Of a stretch of DNA of 37,097 nucleotides, positions 23,538-31,694 are shown piece by piece (positions within the stretch are counted from its first letter, which is position 1; the number at the start of each line of letters is the position of its first letter). The notes below the pieces were generated by a model. That model saw only the letters and a program-made list of their open reading frames with translations, did no database searches and was not told where the DNA came from. The stretch spans positions 1-37,097 of the forward strand of contig JAPOKC010000027.1 of assembly GCA_029977845.1 (NCBI GenBank), given 5' to 3'. The translations under genes were made by a program, and so were the position numbers. Source of the DNA: Mycobacteriaceae bacterium (GTDB lineage: Bacteria > Actinomycetota > Actinomycetes > Mycobacteriales > Mycobacteriaceae).

Positions 23538-24689
23538 ATGACTGCGAAACATGGGCAGGGCTTCGCCACCCGGGCGATCCACGCCGGATACCGTCCCGAT
23601 CCTGCGACCGGGGCGGTCAACGCGCCGATCTACGCCAGCAGCACCTTCGCCCAGGACGGGGTCGGCGGACTGCGCAGCGGCTACGAGTACGCCCGCACCG
23701 GCAACCCGACCCGCGCCGCACTGGAGACGGTTCTCGCGGCGGTTGAGGACGGCCGCTACGGGCGAGCGTTCGGTTCCGGGATGGCGGCCAGCGACTGCGC
23801 GCTGCGTTCGGTGTTGCGCCCCGGGGATCACATCGTCATCCCCGACGACGCCTACGGCGGGACATTCCGGTTGATCGACAAGGTGTTTCGCGAGTGGGGC
23901 GTCAACCACACTCCCGTCCACCTCGCCGATCTCGATGCGGTCCGGGCGGCTGTCGTCCCGGCCACCAAGATGATCTGGGTCGAGACGCCCACCAACCCAC
24001 TGCTGTCGATCGCCGATATCGCGGCCATCTCCGAGATCGGTCATGGCGCGGGCGCAATGGTGTTGGTGGACAACACCTTCGCCTCACCCGCGCTGCAGCA
24101 ACCGCTGACGCTGGGCGCCGATATCGTGCTGCACTCGACGACGAAGTACATCGGCGGGCATTCCGACGTGGTGGGCGGTGCGCTGGTCACCAACAGCGAG
24201 GAACTCGACGCGAAGTTCGCGTTCCTGCAGAACGGTGCGGGAGCGGTGCCGGGTCCGTTCGACGCATACCTCACCATGCGAGGTCTGAAGACGCTTGAGC
24301 TGAGAATGCAGCGGCACAGCGAGAACGCGGCACGCGTCGCTGATTTCCTGAGCGGCCATCCGGCCATCAGCCAGGTGCTGTACCCGGGTCTGCCGTCGCA
24401 TCCGGGTCACCAGGTCGCCGCCCGGCAGATGCGGAACTTCGGCGGCATGGTGTCGGTCCGGATGGCCGGAGGGGTCGAAGCTGCGCGCAAATTGTGTTCG
24501 GCCACGGAGATTTTCATCCTCGCCGAGTCGCTCGGTGGTGTGGAGTCGCTGATCGAGCATCCCGGCGCGATGACGCACGCGTCCACGGCGGGATCGCAGC
24601 TTGAGGTTCCCGACGATCTGGTGCGGTTGTCGGTCGGCATCGAAGACGTCAACGATCTGCTGGCCGATCTCGAGCAGGCTCTAACCTAA
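23538..24689 (+). CDS. metB: Cystathionine gamma-synthase MetB
   Basis: PLP enzyme of 383 residues that makes cystathionine from O-succinyl- or O-acetyl-homoserine and cysteine; homologues can also act as gamma-lyase. PLP-binding Lys203 is in LHSTTKYIGGHSD. The blocks SGYEYARTGNPTR (47-59), GSGMAASDCALRSVL and VDNTFASPALQQPL are the standard Cys/Met-metabolism signatures. I chose the ATG at 23538 because MTAKHGQGFATRAIHAG aligns with family N-termini; the longer frame from 23415 overlaps the preceding gene. M. tuberculosis MetB (Rv1079) has 388 residues (from memory). With Cbs it forms a two-enzyme transsulfuration unit. The last 9 bp overlap the convergent GPP34 gene. Confidence 0.95.
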   Translation: MTAKHGQGFATRAIHAGYRPDPATGAVNAPIYASSTFAQDGVGGLRSGYEYARTGNPTRAALETVLAAVEDGRYGRAFGSGMAASDCALRSVLRPGDHIVIPDDAYGGTFRLIDKVFREWGVNHTPVHLADLDAVRAAVVPATKMIWVETPTNPLLSIADIAAISEIGHGAGAMVLVDNTFASPALQQPLTLGADIVLHSTTKYIGGHSDVVGGALVTNSEELDAKFAFLQNGAGAVPGPFDAYLTMRGLKTLELRMQRHSENAARVADFLSGHPAISQVLYPGLPSHPGHQVAARQMRNFGGMVSVRMAGGVEAARKLCSATEIFILAESLGGVESLIEHPGAMTHASTAGSQLEVPDDLVRLSVGIEDVNDLLADLEQALT

Positions 24690-25340
24690 GACCGGTAATA
24701 CCGCGGCGGCTGTCATTGCCAGGTTCGCTTCGGCCGTCGTCGACGTGTCCGCCCAGTCGCTGGCCATCAGCGCCTCGGCGCTCTGCGCCGCGCGCCGGGT
24801 GTCCTGGTCGCTGAGATGCAGTGCGGGCCCGAAGCTGTGGGTCCGGTGCAGCAGGGCGATGACCGCGGCGGTCACCGCATCCGGGCGGCGCCGATCGAAC
24901 AATGTCGCAAGCACCGCGGCCCGGATCTGATCCACCCGAACGCGGTCGTGCAACGGCCAGGCATAGGTGTTGCGCCGCAACCGATGTGACGACAGCTGAA
25001 TCTGGTGCAACTGGCCGGAGCGCAGTAGCTGATCGAGGACGTCGTCCTCGGAATGCTTACGCAGTCGGGCGATCGCCGCGCGGGCCGACAGCGGCCCCTG
25101 CTCGAACATCGTCAATGCCGGCCGGACCGCAGGATCCATCGGGACGGGACCGGCCAGTGCGATCAGCTCTCCCGGTGGCGCCGGCTCATGCGGTTGCGCC
25201 GGGCGTACCCGACATTCGAGGGCCAGATCCAGGATCAGCCCGGCCGCCAGCAGCCGGCCGAGACGGGTGCGCTCCAGGGCGGGTTGAGCATCGGGGTTGT
25301 CGAGCAGCAGCAGCAGGAGGTCTTCGGCGATCCGCGCCAT
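24681..25340 (-). CDS. GPP34 (GOLPH3/Vps74-like) family protein
   Basis: Protein of 219 residues with the GPP34 layout: an N-terminal helix MARIAEDLLLLLLDNPDAQ, a LAAGLILDLALECRV segment, a middle GPLSARAAIARLRKHSEDDVLDQLLRSGQL block, the WPLHD motif, then a helical end. Eukaryotic GOLPH3 binds PI4P and Golgi enzymes; the function of actinobacterial members is unknown, and membrane or phospholipid binding is inference. It lies 13 bp after greA on the same strand and is likely cotranscribed. Its 3' end overlaps metB by 9 bp on the opposite strand. I do not recall a counterpart at this place in M. tuberculosis, so it may be an accessory gene. Confidence 0.85.
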   Translation of the reverse strand: MARIAEDLLLLLLDNPDAQPALERTRLGRLLAAGLILDLALECRVRPAQPHEPAPPGELIALAGPVPMDPAVRPALTMFEQGPLSARAAIARLRKHSEDDVLDQLLRSGQLHQIQLSSHRLRRNTYAWPLHDRVRVDQIRAAVLATLFDRRRPDAVTAAVIALLHRTHSFGPALHLSDQDTRRAAQSAEALMASDWADTSTTAEANLAMTAAAVLPVLG

Positions 25341-25353
25341 GAACCGACGCCGT

Positions 25354-25848
25354 TTAGGTGTGGTACGGCTCGGCGCTGACCAGGGTCACCTTGACGGTCT
25401 TGCCGCTGGGCACCGTGTAGGTGCGCTCATCACCGACCTTGGCGTTGAGCAGTGCCGCGCCGATCGGCGAGTTCGGCGAGTAGACCTCGAGCTTGCCGTC
25501 GCTGACGACCTCCTGGCGGGTGGCGATCAGGAAGGTCTCGGTGTCCGACTTGTCGCCGTCGTAGTAGACCTTGACCACCGAGCCGGGAAGGGCCACCCCG
25601 GACTGTTTGGGAGCCTCGCCCACCTTGGCGGTGTTCAGCAGTTCCTGCAGTTGGCGGATCCGCGCCTCTTCCTGGCCCTGCTGTTCGCGTGCGGCGTGAT
25701 AGCCGCCGTTCTCCCGCAGGTCGCCCTCCTCGCGGCGGTCGTTGATCTCCGCGGCGAGGATCGGCCGGTGCGCGATCAGCTGGTCCAGCTCGGCTTTGAG
25801 CTTGTTGTAGGACTCCTGGGTCAGCCAGACCACCTGTGAATCGGTCAT
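25354..25848 (-). CDS. greA: Transcription elongation factor GreA
   Basis: GreA of 164 residues that rescues backtracked RNA polymerase by stimulating transcript cleavage. The N-terminal coiled coil (about residues 10-80) carries the acidic tip in [16 protein letters not shown] (Asp and Glu that reach the polymerase active site). The C-terminal FKBP-like domain has [21 protein letters not shown]. The first residues ([21 protein letters not shown]) agree with mycobacterial GreA (Rv1080c). An AGGAG ribosome site lies 9 bp before the ATG at 25848. The 217 bp upstream hold the promoter; no clear -10 could be chosen. The gene heads a likely operon with GPP34. Confidence 0.96.
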   Translation of the reverse strand: MTDSQVVWLTQESYNKLKAELDQLIAHRPILAAEINDRREEGDLRENGGYHAAREQQGQEEARIRQLQELLNTAKVGEAPKQSGVALPGSVVKVYYDGDKSDTETFLIATRQEVVSDGKLEVYSPNSPIGAALLNAKVGDERTYTVPSGKTVKVTLVSAEPYHT

Positions 25849-26065
25849 CTCCGGGCACTCCTGTTGTCGTCAGGTCCGCGATGCTTGCGGTGCAGTGGGG
25901 GTAGCTGCTGGGAACCTGCGGGTCGGGATCCGCGTGTACTGCTTGAGCGGCGAGGGGTCGCGCTAATGAAGCAATACACGGCTCCCAGCAGGAACCGTGC
26001 ATGTGCCAAGTGTAACACCGGGGGTTGAGGCGATCGGACGGTTTTCTCACCCCGCCGGGGTCCGC

Positions 26066-26506
26066 TCAGCCGGTTACGAGGTAGCCCGGAACGTCGGGTC
26101 CGCAACCGTAGACATCCCCGACGAAAGGCCTCTTGAACGAGCTCACGGTGGTCTTCACCTGCACGGTCTTGGATCGCGAGGCCGGCACCAGCACCTCGCG
26201 CCGGCCGGTCTCCACGCCGTCCTTGGAACGGCTGCGCACGATGCAGACCACCGGGCGGGACGGGTCCTTTCGGCTCACACTGATCGTGATGGCCACGGTC
26301 TTATCGTCGAGGATCTCGAAACTCGCCGTTTTGCCCTCGACCTCGACATTGGCGAAGCGTTGGTAGGCGGCCAGGGCCAGGCCCACCCCGGCGGCCGCGA
26401 CCAGCACCCCCAGGACGGTCGCCAGCCGGCGCCTGGTGGCCGGGGTCATGGTCGCCCGGCCGTAGCGCGACTCGGGCAGCGCGGGCCCGGCGGGGGGTTC
26501 GGTCAC
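26066..26506 (-). CDS. DUF4307 single-pass membrane protein (Rv1081c-like)
   Basis: Protein of 146 residues. A short cytoplasmic N-terminus with SRYGR is followed by one membrane helix near residues 27-47 (LATVLGVLVAAAGVGLALAA) and an extracytoplasmic beta domain. That domain carries two cysteines (VVCIVRSRS and VYGCGPDV), likely a disulfide. The plan matches DUF4307, found next to mca in many actinobacteria. GTG at 26506 is used. An AGGAAGG ribosome site lies 11 bp upstream. The gene is divergent from mca, with a 100-bp shared region. Its constant neighbourhood suggests a link with mycothiol or envelope redox chemistry, but the function is unknown. Confidence 0.87.
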   Translation of the reverse strand: MTEPPAGPALPESRYGRATMTPATRRRLATVLGVLVAAAGVGLALAAYQRFANVEVEGKTASFEILDDKTVAITISVSRKDPSRPVVCIVRSRSKDGVETGRREVLVPASRSKTVQVKTTVSSFKRPFVGDVYGCGPDVPGYLVTG

Positions 26507-26606
26507 GCTCGTCTGCGCCTTCCTCGAACGGCTGGATTACGGCTACCCGCAGCGCGGGTGGAATCATTAAGCCCCGAACTATAGGCCAGAGGGACCAGAG
26601 GGAGTT

Positions 26607-27479
26607 GTGACCGAACTGCGTTTGATGGCGGTTCACGCCCATCCGGACGACGAGTCCAGCAAGGGAGCGGCCACGTTGGCGCGTTACGTCGACGAGGGCC
26701 ACCGAGTGCTGGTCGTGACGCTGACCGGCGGGGAGCGCGGCGACATCCTCAACCCTGCGATGGATCTGCCCGAGGTGCACGGCCGCATCGCCGATGTGCG
26801 GCGCGACGAGATGAGCAGGGCTGCGGAGATACTCGGCGTGGAACATCACTGGCTCGGTTTCGAGGATTCCGGTCTGCCGCAGGGAGACCCGCCGCCGCCA
26901 CTGCCCGACGGCTGCTTCGCGCTGGTTCCGCTGGAGGAACCGGTCGCCGAACTGGTGAAGGTGATCCGGGAATTCCGTCCGCACGTGATGACCACGTATG
27001 ACGAGAACGGCGGTTACCCACATCCGGATCACATTCGCTGCCATCAGGTTTCGGTCGCGGCCTTCGAAGCCGCGGCTGATCCGGCGCTTCATCCCGACGC
27101 CGGTCCGGCATGGTCGGTGAGCAAGCTCTACTACATTCACGGATTCCTCCGCGAGCGCATGCAGCTGATTCAGGACGAATTCGCCCGCAACGGCCGCGAG
27201 GGTCCGTTCGCGCAGTGGCTGGAGAACTGGGATCCCGACCGTGACATCTTCGCCGCGCGGGTGACCACCCGGGTGCCGTGCGCCGACCACTTCCAGCGTC
27301 GCGATGACGCACTGAAGGCGCACGCGACGCAGATCGACCCGGACGGGTTCTTCTTCGCCACCCCGATGGAGTGGCAGCGGCGCCTGTGGCCCACCGAAGA
27401 GTTCGAGCTCGCCCGCTCCCGGGTTCCCACCACACTGCCCGAAGACGATCTGTTCGCCGGAATCGAGGATTTCGAATGA
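26607..27479 (+). CDS. mca: Mycothiol S-conjugate amidase
   Basis: Zinc amidase of the LmbE/PIG-L family, 290 residues. It cleaves mycothiol S-conjugates to a mercapturic acid and GlcN-Ins, removing electrophiles and antibiotics. Zinc ligands His12 and Asp15 lie in VHAHPDDES; the third ligand is His142 in [13 protein letters not shown], with His139 and Asp141 nearby. The length and C-terminus ([16 protein letters not shown]) distinguish Mca from the related MshB deacetylase. GTG at 26607 is preceded by GAGGGAG. The stop codon overlaps the next ATG (ATGA), so translation is coupled to the small membrane protein. It matches Rv1082. Presence of mca confirms a mycothiol-using actinobacterium. Confidence 0.96.
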   Translation: MTELRLMAVHAHPDDESSKGAATLARYVDEGHRVLVVTLTGGERGDILNPAMDLPEVHGRIADVRRDEMSRAAEILGVEHHWLGFEDSGLPQGDPPPPLPDGCFALVPLEEPVAELVKVIREFRPHVMTTYDENGGYPHPDHIRCHQVSVAAFEAAADPALHPDAGPAWSVSKLYYIHGFLRERMQLIQDEFARNGREGPFAQWLENWDPDRDIFAARVTTRVPCADHFQRRDDALKAHATQIDPDGFFFATPMEWQRRLWPTEEFELARSRVPTTLPEDDLFAGIEDFE

Positions 27480-27697
27480 ATCACCTGATGCTCGTTCTGC
27501 TCGCCGAGGAGCCGACGACCACCGGACCGGACTTCGGCAAGGCCAGCCCGGTCGGCCTGCTGATCGTCGTCCTGCTGCTGATTGCCGTACTGCTGTTGGG
27601 CTGGTCGATGAACCGCCAGCTCAAGAAGGTGCCGAAGAGCTTCGACGACACCGAGCCGGCCGCCGGGGCTGAAGGTTCCAGTGAGTCCGACAGCTAA
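27476..27697 (+). CDS. Small single-helix membrane protein (Rv1083-like)
   Basis: Protein of 73 residues with an N-terminal hydrophobic stretch ([10 protein letters not shown]), an acidic gap, one clear membrane helix near residues 26-46 ([20 protein letters not shown]), and a basic then acidic C-terminal tail ([19 protein letters not shown]). Its ATG overlaps the mca stop by 4 bp, and its end overlaps the following DUF255 gene by 17 bp, so the three genes form one coupled unit. It fits the M. tuberculosis Rv1083 position (88 residues, from memory). There is no known function; it may anchor or recruit its neighbours. Confidence 0.85.
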   Translation: MNHLMLVLLAEEPTTTGPDFGKASPVGLLIVVLLLIAVLLLGWSMNRQLKKVPKSFDDTEPAAGAEGSSESDS

Positions 27698-29681
27698 CCG
27701 GCTGGGCGAGGCGACCAGTCCGTACCTGCGCCAGCATGCCGACAACCCGGTGCACTGGCAGCAGTGGACGCCCGAGGCGTTGGCCGAGGCGGCGGCGCGG
27801 AATGTTCCGATCCTGCTGTCGATCGGTTACGCCGCCTGCCACTGGTGCCATGTGATGGCACATGAGTCCTTCGAGGACGACGAGGTCGCCGCGGTGGCCA
27901 ACGCGAACTTCGTGGCGATCAAGGTCGACCGGGAGGAGCGCCCGGACCTCGACGCGGTGTATATGAACGCCACCGTGGCGATGACCGGGCACGGCGGCTG
28001 GCCGATGACCTGTTTCCTGACCCCCGACGGGCGACCGTTCTTCTGCGGCACCTACTTCCCCAAGGCTCAGTTCATCCAACTGATGCTCTCGGTGGCCGAG
28101 GCCTGGAACGCCCGCCGCGGCGAGGTGGAGGAGGCTTCGGCTCATATCGCCGGCGAACTGCGCCGGATGGCCTCCGGGCTGCCCGGTGGCGGCGCGGAGG
28201 TCACGCCGCCGTTGTGCGATCAGGCGGTTGCCGCCGTGCTGCGTGACGAGGACACCGAACGCGGCGGGTTCGGCGGCAAGCCCAAGTTTCCCCCGTCGGC
28301 TCTGCTGGAGGCGCTGCTGCGCAACCACGAACGCACGCAGTCGCCGCTTCCGCTGGGGGCGGTGCGGCGCACCTGCGAGGCGATGGCCCGCGGCGGCATC
28401 TACGACCAGTTGGCCGGCGGGTTCGCCCGCTACACCGTCGACGCCGACTGGGTGGTGCCGCACTTCGAGAAGATGCTCTACGACAATGCGCTGCTGCTGC
28501 GGGCGTACGCGCATTGGGCGCGCCGCACCGGAGATCCGCTGGCCCGGCGGGTGGCCGCCGAGACCGCGGCCTTCCTGATCAGCGATCTGTCCGCCGGTGA
28601 CATGTTCACCTCGGCGTTGGATGCCGACGCGGCCGGAGTCGAAGGATCGACGTACGTCTGGACGCCGGACCAATTGCGCGAAGTGTTGGGAGACGATGAC
28701 GGCCTCTGGGCGACAACACTTTTCGGCGTCACCGAGCAGGGAACCTTCGAGCACGGAACCTCAGTGCTGCAGTTGCCCCGCGATCCACAGGACTGGGCCC
28801 GCTTCGATCGGGTGCGCTCGGCGCTGCTCGCGGCGCGAAGCCTCCGGCCGCAACCGGCCCGCGACGACAAGATCGTCACGGCGTGGAACGGTCTGGCGAT
28901 CACCGCGCTGGCAGAGGCCTCTGTGGCGCTGGACGATCCGGCGCTGCTCGATACCGCGCTGCGTTGCGCCCGCCGGCTCGTCGATCTGCATCTCATCGAC
29001 GGCCGGCTGCGCCGTGCCAGCCTCGGCGGCCGGGTGGGGGACAGCGTGGCGATTCTCGAGGACTACGCGATGCTCGCGACGGGACTGCTGGCGCTCTACC
29101 AGTTGACCGCCGACGGGCGATGGCTGGACGCCGCCAGCGATCTGATCGACACGGCGCTGAGGCATTTCGCCGATCCGGACCGGCCCGGTCAGTGGTTCGA
29201 CGCCGCCGATGATGCCGAACAGTTGATGCTGCGCCCCAGCGATCCGGTCGACGGCGCCACCCCCTCAGGTGCGTCATCGATCGCCGAGGCACTGCTGACC
29301 GCTGCACATCTCGTCGATGAGCGCCGGGTAGGCCGCTACGGCGACGCGGCCGCCGAGACACTGCTGGCGCACTCGCAGCTTTTGGAGCGGGCGCCGCGGT
29401 CGGCCGGGCACTGGCTGGCCGTCGCCGAGGCCGCCGTGCGGGGGCCGTTGCAGATCGCGGTCGCCGTCGGTGCGCCGGATTCGGCGCTGCTGGCCACCGC
29501 CCGCCGCATCGCCCCGGGCGGAACCGTCGTCGTCGGCGGTGCGGTCGACTCCATGCCATTGCTTCAGGGACGCGATCGGGTCGGCGGAGCCGACGCCGCC
29601 TACATCTGCCGCGGCCGGGTCTGCGATCTGCCGGTCACCGGTGCCGGCGAACTGGCCGCCACGCTCGGCCTGCCCGGGTAG
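27681..29681 (+). CDS. DUF255 thioredoxin-fold/six-hairpin protein (YyaL-like, Rv1084-like)
   Basis: Protein of 666 residues. The N-terminal thioredoxin-like DUF255 domain (about 1-160) has the redox motif Cys53-His-Trp-Cys56 in YAACHWCHVMAHESFED, which is typical of this family. A long alpha-barrel similar to six-hairpin glycosidases and epimerases follows, with GGIYDQLAGGFARYTVD and WVVPHFEKMLYDNA. The family (YyaL; mammalian SPATA20) is conserved but poorly understood. GTG at 27681 is used, overlapping the preceding gene by 17 bp; GAAGG lies 5 bp upstream. Its placement directly after mca suggests a role in thiol or sugar conjugate processing, but this is inference. The end of the gene also contains the promoter of the next gene. 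Confidence 0.9.
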   Translation: MSPTANRLGEATSPYLRQHADNPVHWQQWTPEALAEAAARNVPILLSIGYAACHWCHVMAHESFEDDEVAAVANANFVAIKVDREERPDLDAVYMNATVAMTGHGGWPMTCFLTPDGRPFFCGTYFPKAQFIQLMLSVAEAWNARRGEVEEASAHIAGELRRMASGLPGGGAEVTPPLCDQAVAAVLRDEDTERGGFGGKPKFPPSALLEALLRNHERTQSPLPLGAVRRTCEAMARGGIYDQLAGGFARYTVDADWVVPHFEKMLYDNALLLRAYAHWARRTGDPLARRVAAETAAFLISDLSAGDMFTSALDADAAGVEGSTYVWTPDQLREVLGDDDGLWATTLFGVTEQGTFEHGTSVLQLPRDPQDWARFDRVRSALLAARSLRPQPARDDKIVTAWNGLAITALAEASVALDDPALLDTALRCARRLVDLHLIDGRLRRASLGGRVGDSVAILEDYAMLATGLLALYQLTADGRWLDAASDLIDTALRHFADPDRPGQWFDAADDAEQLMLRPSDPVDGATPSGASSIAEALLTAAHLVDERRVGRYGDAAAETLLAHSQLLERAPRSAGHWLAVAEAAVRGPLQIAVAVGAPDSALLATARRIAPGGTVVVGGAVDSMPLLQGRDRVGGADAAYICRGRVCDLPVTGAGELAATLGLPG

Positions 29682-29684
29682 CCT
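29679..29684 (+). promoter_or_regulatory. -10 element TAGCCT overlapping a stop codon
   Basis: TAGCCT begins with the stop codon of the DUF255 gene (29679-29681) and ends 6 bp before the ATG at 29691. It would give a leaderless transcript for the next gene. Confidence 0.5.
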
Positions 29685-29690
29685 GACGCC

Positions 29691-30050
29691 ATGCCGAGTG
29701 CCGAGCAGATCACCGCAACCGTCAATCAGTATCTGGAATTCGTCTCCAAGGGTGACGCCGATGCGATCGCGACGGTGTACGCCGCCGACGCGACCGTCGA
29801 GGATCCCGTCGGCGGGGAGGTCCACATCGGCCGCCAGGCGATCCGCAAGTTCTACACCGCGGTCGAAAATGCCAGCTGCCAAACGGAAGTCGAGACGTTG
29901 CGCGTCCTCGGCCATGAGGCGGCGTTCTACTGGAGCCTGACGATCCACGGGATGCGGATCAGCATCATCAGCGTGATGAACTTCAACAGCGAGGCCAAGA
30001 TCGCCTCGATGAAGGCCTACTGGGGTCCGGAGAACATCACCACGGTCTAG
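29691..30050 (+). CDS. Ketosteroid isomerase-like (NTF2-fold) protein
   Basis: Protein of 119 residues with the cone-shaped NTF2 fold, close to delta-5-3-ketosteroid isomerase. Tyr14 (VNQYLEFV) and Asp38 (ATVEDPVGG) sit where the catalytic Tyr14/Asp38 of the classical enzyme lie. The ending MKAYWGPENI is very like that of Pseudomonas KSI. The third catalytic residue (Asp99 in C. testosteroni numbering, Asp103 in P. putida) appears to be Ser94 here (IISVMNF against VIDVMRF in P. putida, recalled). The true substrate is thus open. A leaderless -10 hexamer precedes it. I do not recall a counterpart at this spot in M. tuberculosis. Confidence 0.85.
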   Translation: MPSAEQITATVNQYLEFVSKGDADAIATVYAADATVEDPVGGEVHIGRQAIRKFYTAVENASCQTEVETLRVLGHEAAFYWSLTIHGMRISIISVMNFNSEAKIASMKAYWGPENITTV

Positions 30051-30135
30051 CCCACCCCGTTCACCCCGCCGTGCGTGAAGCCATCTTCACCGTCGGCGGC
30101 GAGTGTGAAGGTAACTTCACGCAGGGTGGGGTGGG
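30051..30135. terminator. Nested palindrome array between convergent genes
   Basis: Two tandem perfect palindromes, GTGAAG-CCAT-CTTCAC (30075-30090) and GTGAAG-GTAA-CTTCAC (30105-30120), are nested in a longer repeat: TGCGTGAAG (30072-30080) with CTTCACGCA (30115-30123), and CCCACCCC (30051-30058) with GGGGTGGG (30128-30135). It lies right after the KSI-like stop and before the convergent trhA stop. It probably terminates both genes and may be a REP-like element. The 112-bp gap holds no gene. Confidence 0.65.
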
Positions 30136-30162
30136 GGCGCGCGGCGTGGGGGTTTGGGACGC

Positions 30163-30867
30163 TCAGCCCGAGAAGACGGCGAACCACATCGCGATGTAGT
30201 GACACAGTGCCGCCACCGCCGTGCAGGCGTGGAAGAACTCGTGGTGTCCGAACGTCCGCGGCCAGGGGTTGGGCCACTTGAGCGCGTAGAGCACGCCTCC
30301 GACGCTGTAGAGCGCACCGCCGACGATCAGCAGCACCACCGCCGCCACCCCGGCGCCGTGCAGGATCGGCCCGATGAACCAGGCCGCCACCCAGCCCAGC
30401 AGCAGGTACAGCGGAACCCCCACCCAGCGCGGGGCCGTCGGCCAGAGCATCTTGAGCAGCACACCGGCCAGTGCGCCGCCCCAGACGATCCAGAACAGCA
30501 GCCAGCCGTCGGTCTCGGGCAGGGCCAGCAGGGCGAACGGCGTGTAACTGCCGGCGATGAACACGAAGATCATCGAGTGGTCGAGCCGCTTCATCCAGGT
30601 TCGCGCGGTCTCTGATTTCCAGTGCACCCGGTGGTAGGTGCCGCTCACGGTGAACATAGCCACGATCGTGATGGCGTAGATCAGGGTGGCGATTCCGGCG
30701 CGGGTGGACTGCACGGACCATGCGACCGAGACCAGTGTGGCGCCGGCGACGGCGGCGACGACGGCGGCGTAGACGTGGATCCAGCCGCGGGCGCGGGGCT
30801 TGCCGAGGAACTCCGCGACACCGTCGACGACTGCCTCCGGGAAATCCTCAGCGGTGTCGACGGACAT
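30163..30867 (-). CDS. trhA: Hemolysin III / TrhA family membrane protein (Rv1085c-like)
   Basis: Seven-helix membrane protein of 234 residues of the HlyIII/PAQR family. It has SGTYHRVHW and [17 protein letters not shown] in the first half and [23 protein letters not shown] at the end; these histidines form the metal site of the family. TrhA homologues affect membrane fluidity and sense lipids. I chose the ATG at 30867 (MSVDTAEDF) since a TACTGT -10 hexamer lies 7 bp upstream. Longer alternatives at 30903 and 30918 would overlap the divergent prenyl synthase start. It matches Rv1085c in type and place. It shares a minimal bidirectional promoter with that gene. Confidence 0.9.
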   Translation of the reverse strand: MSVDTAEDFPEAVVDGVAEFLGKPRARGWIHVYAAVVAAVAGATLVSVAWSVQSTRAGIATLIYAITIVAMFTVSGTYHRVHWKSETARTWMKRLDHSMIFVFIAGSYTPFALLALPETDGWLLFWIVWGGALAGVLLKMLWPTAPRWVGVPLYLLLGWVAAWFIGPILHGAGVAAVVLLIVGGALYSVGGVLYALKWPNPWPRTFGHHEFFHACTAVAALCHYIAMWFAVFSG

Positions 30868-30874
30868 AGTCCGC

Positions 30875-30884
30875 ACAGTAGTCT
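30875..30884. promoter_or_regulatory. Bidirectional promoter: overlapping -10 elements sharing one TA
   Basis: Plus strand TAGTCT (30879-30884) ends 8 bp before GTG 30893. Minus strand TACTGT (30880-30875) ends 7 bp before ATG 30867. Both fit TANNNT and share the TA at 30879-30880. The two start codons are 25 bp apart and neither has a ribosome site, so both genes would be leaderless. Confidence 0.6.
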
Positions 30885-30892
30885 CAGATCTC

Positions 30893-31684
30893 GTGGAGAT
30901 CATTCCCCGCCGACTCAAGGAGCCGGCTTACCGGCTCTATGAGGCACGGTTGCGGCATGAGCTCTCCAGCTCCAAAGCTGCACTTCCACGCCATATCGCC
31001 GTGCTGTGCGACGGCAACCGGCGGTGGGCTCGTGATGAGGGTCACCAGGACGTCAGTTATGGCTACCGGGTGGGCGCGGACAAGATCGCCGAGATGCTGC
31101 GGTGGTGCGCCGACGCGGGCATCGAGATGGCGACGGTGTACCTGCTGTCCACCGAGAATCTGCGGCGCGACCCGCAGGAGCTGAGCTGTCTGATCGACAT
31201 CATCACCGAGGTCGTGGAGGAGATCTGCGCACCGGCGAACCGGTGGAGCGTTCGTACGGTGGGCGATCTGGAACTGCTCGGCGAGCAGACCTCCCGGCGA
31301 CTGCGCGATGCCGTCGACTCCACCTCGGAGAGCGCGGCCAAGTTCCACGTCAACGTCGCCGTGGCCTACGGCGGGCGCCAGGAGATCGTCGATGCGGTAC
31401 GCGCACTGCTCGGTAAGGAACTGGCCAACGGCGCCACTCCCGAGCAGATGATCGAGGCGGTCACCATCGACGGAATCTCGGAGAACCTCTACACCTCCGG
31501 TCAGCCCGATCCGGATCTGGTGATCCGGACCTCGGGGGAGCAGCGGTTGAGCGGATTCCTGTTGTGGCAGAGCGCCTATTCGGAGATGTGGTTCACCGAG
31601 GCGCACTGGCCGGCGTTCCGGCGGGTCGACTTCCTGCGCGCCCTGCGCGACTACAGCCGCCGGCACCGGCGATACGGCGCCTGA
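30893..31684 (+). CDS. Short-chain cis-prenyltransferase, (2Z,6E)-farnesyl diphosphate synthase
   Basis: Cis-prenyltransferase of 263 residues. M. tuberculosis Rv1086 condenses geranyl diphosphate with one isopentenyl diphosphate to Z,E-farnesyl diphosphate, the precursor of decaprenyl phosphate, and this protein reads nearly the same. Catalytic Asp40 is in [22 protein letters not shown] and [20 protein letters not shown] are the substrate-binding blocks. GTG at 30893 is chosen because [11 protein letters not shown] matches the known Rv1086 start and because a TAGTCT hexamer lies 8 bp before it. A longer frame from 30800 would cover the divergent trhA start. It supplies carrier lipid for arabinogalactan and peptidoglycan synthesis. 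Confidence 0.94.
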   Translation: MEIIPRRLKEPAYRLYEARLRHELSSSKAALPRHIAVLCDGNRRWARDEGHQDVSYGYRVGADKIAEMLRWCADAGIEMATVYLLSTENLRRDPQELSCLIDIITEVVEEICAPANRWSVRTVGDLELLGEQTSRRLRDAVDSTSESAAKFHVNVAVAYGGRQEIVDAVRALLGKELANGATPEQMIEAVTIDGISENLYTSGQPDPDLVIRTSGEQRLSGFLLWQSAYSEMWFTEAHWPAFRRVDFLRALRDYSRRHRRYGA

Positions 31685-31694
31685 GTCCCGTCGT

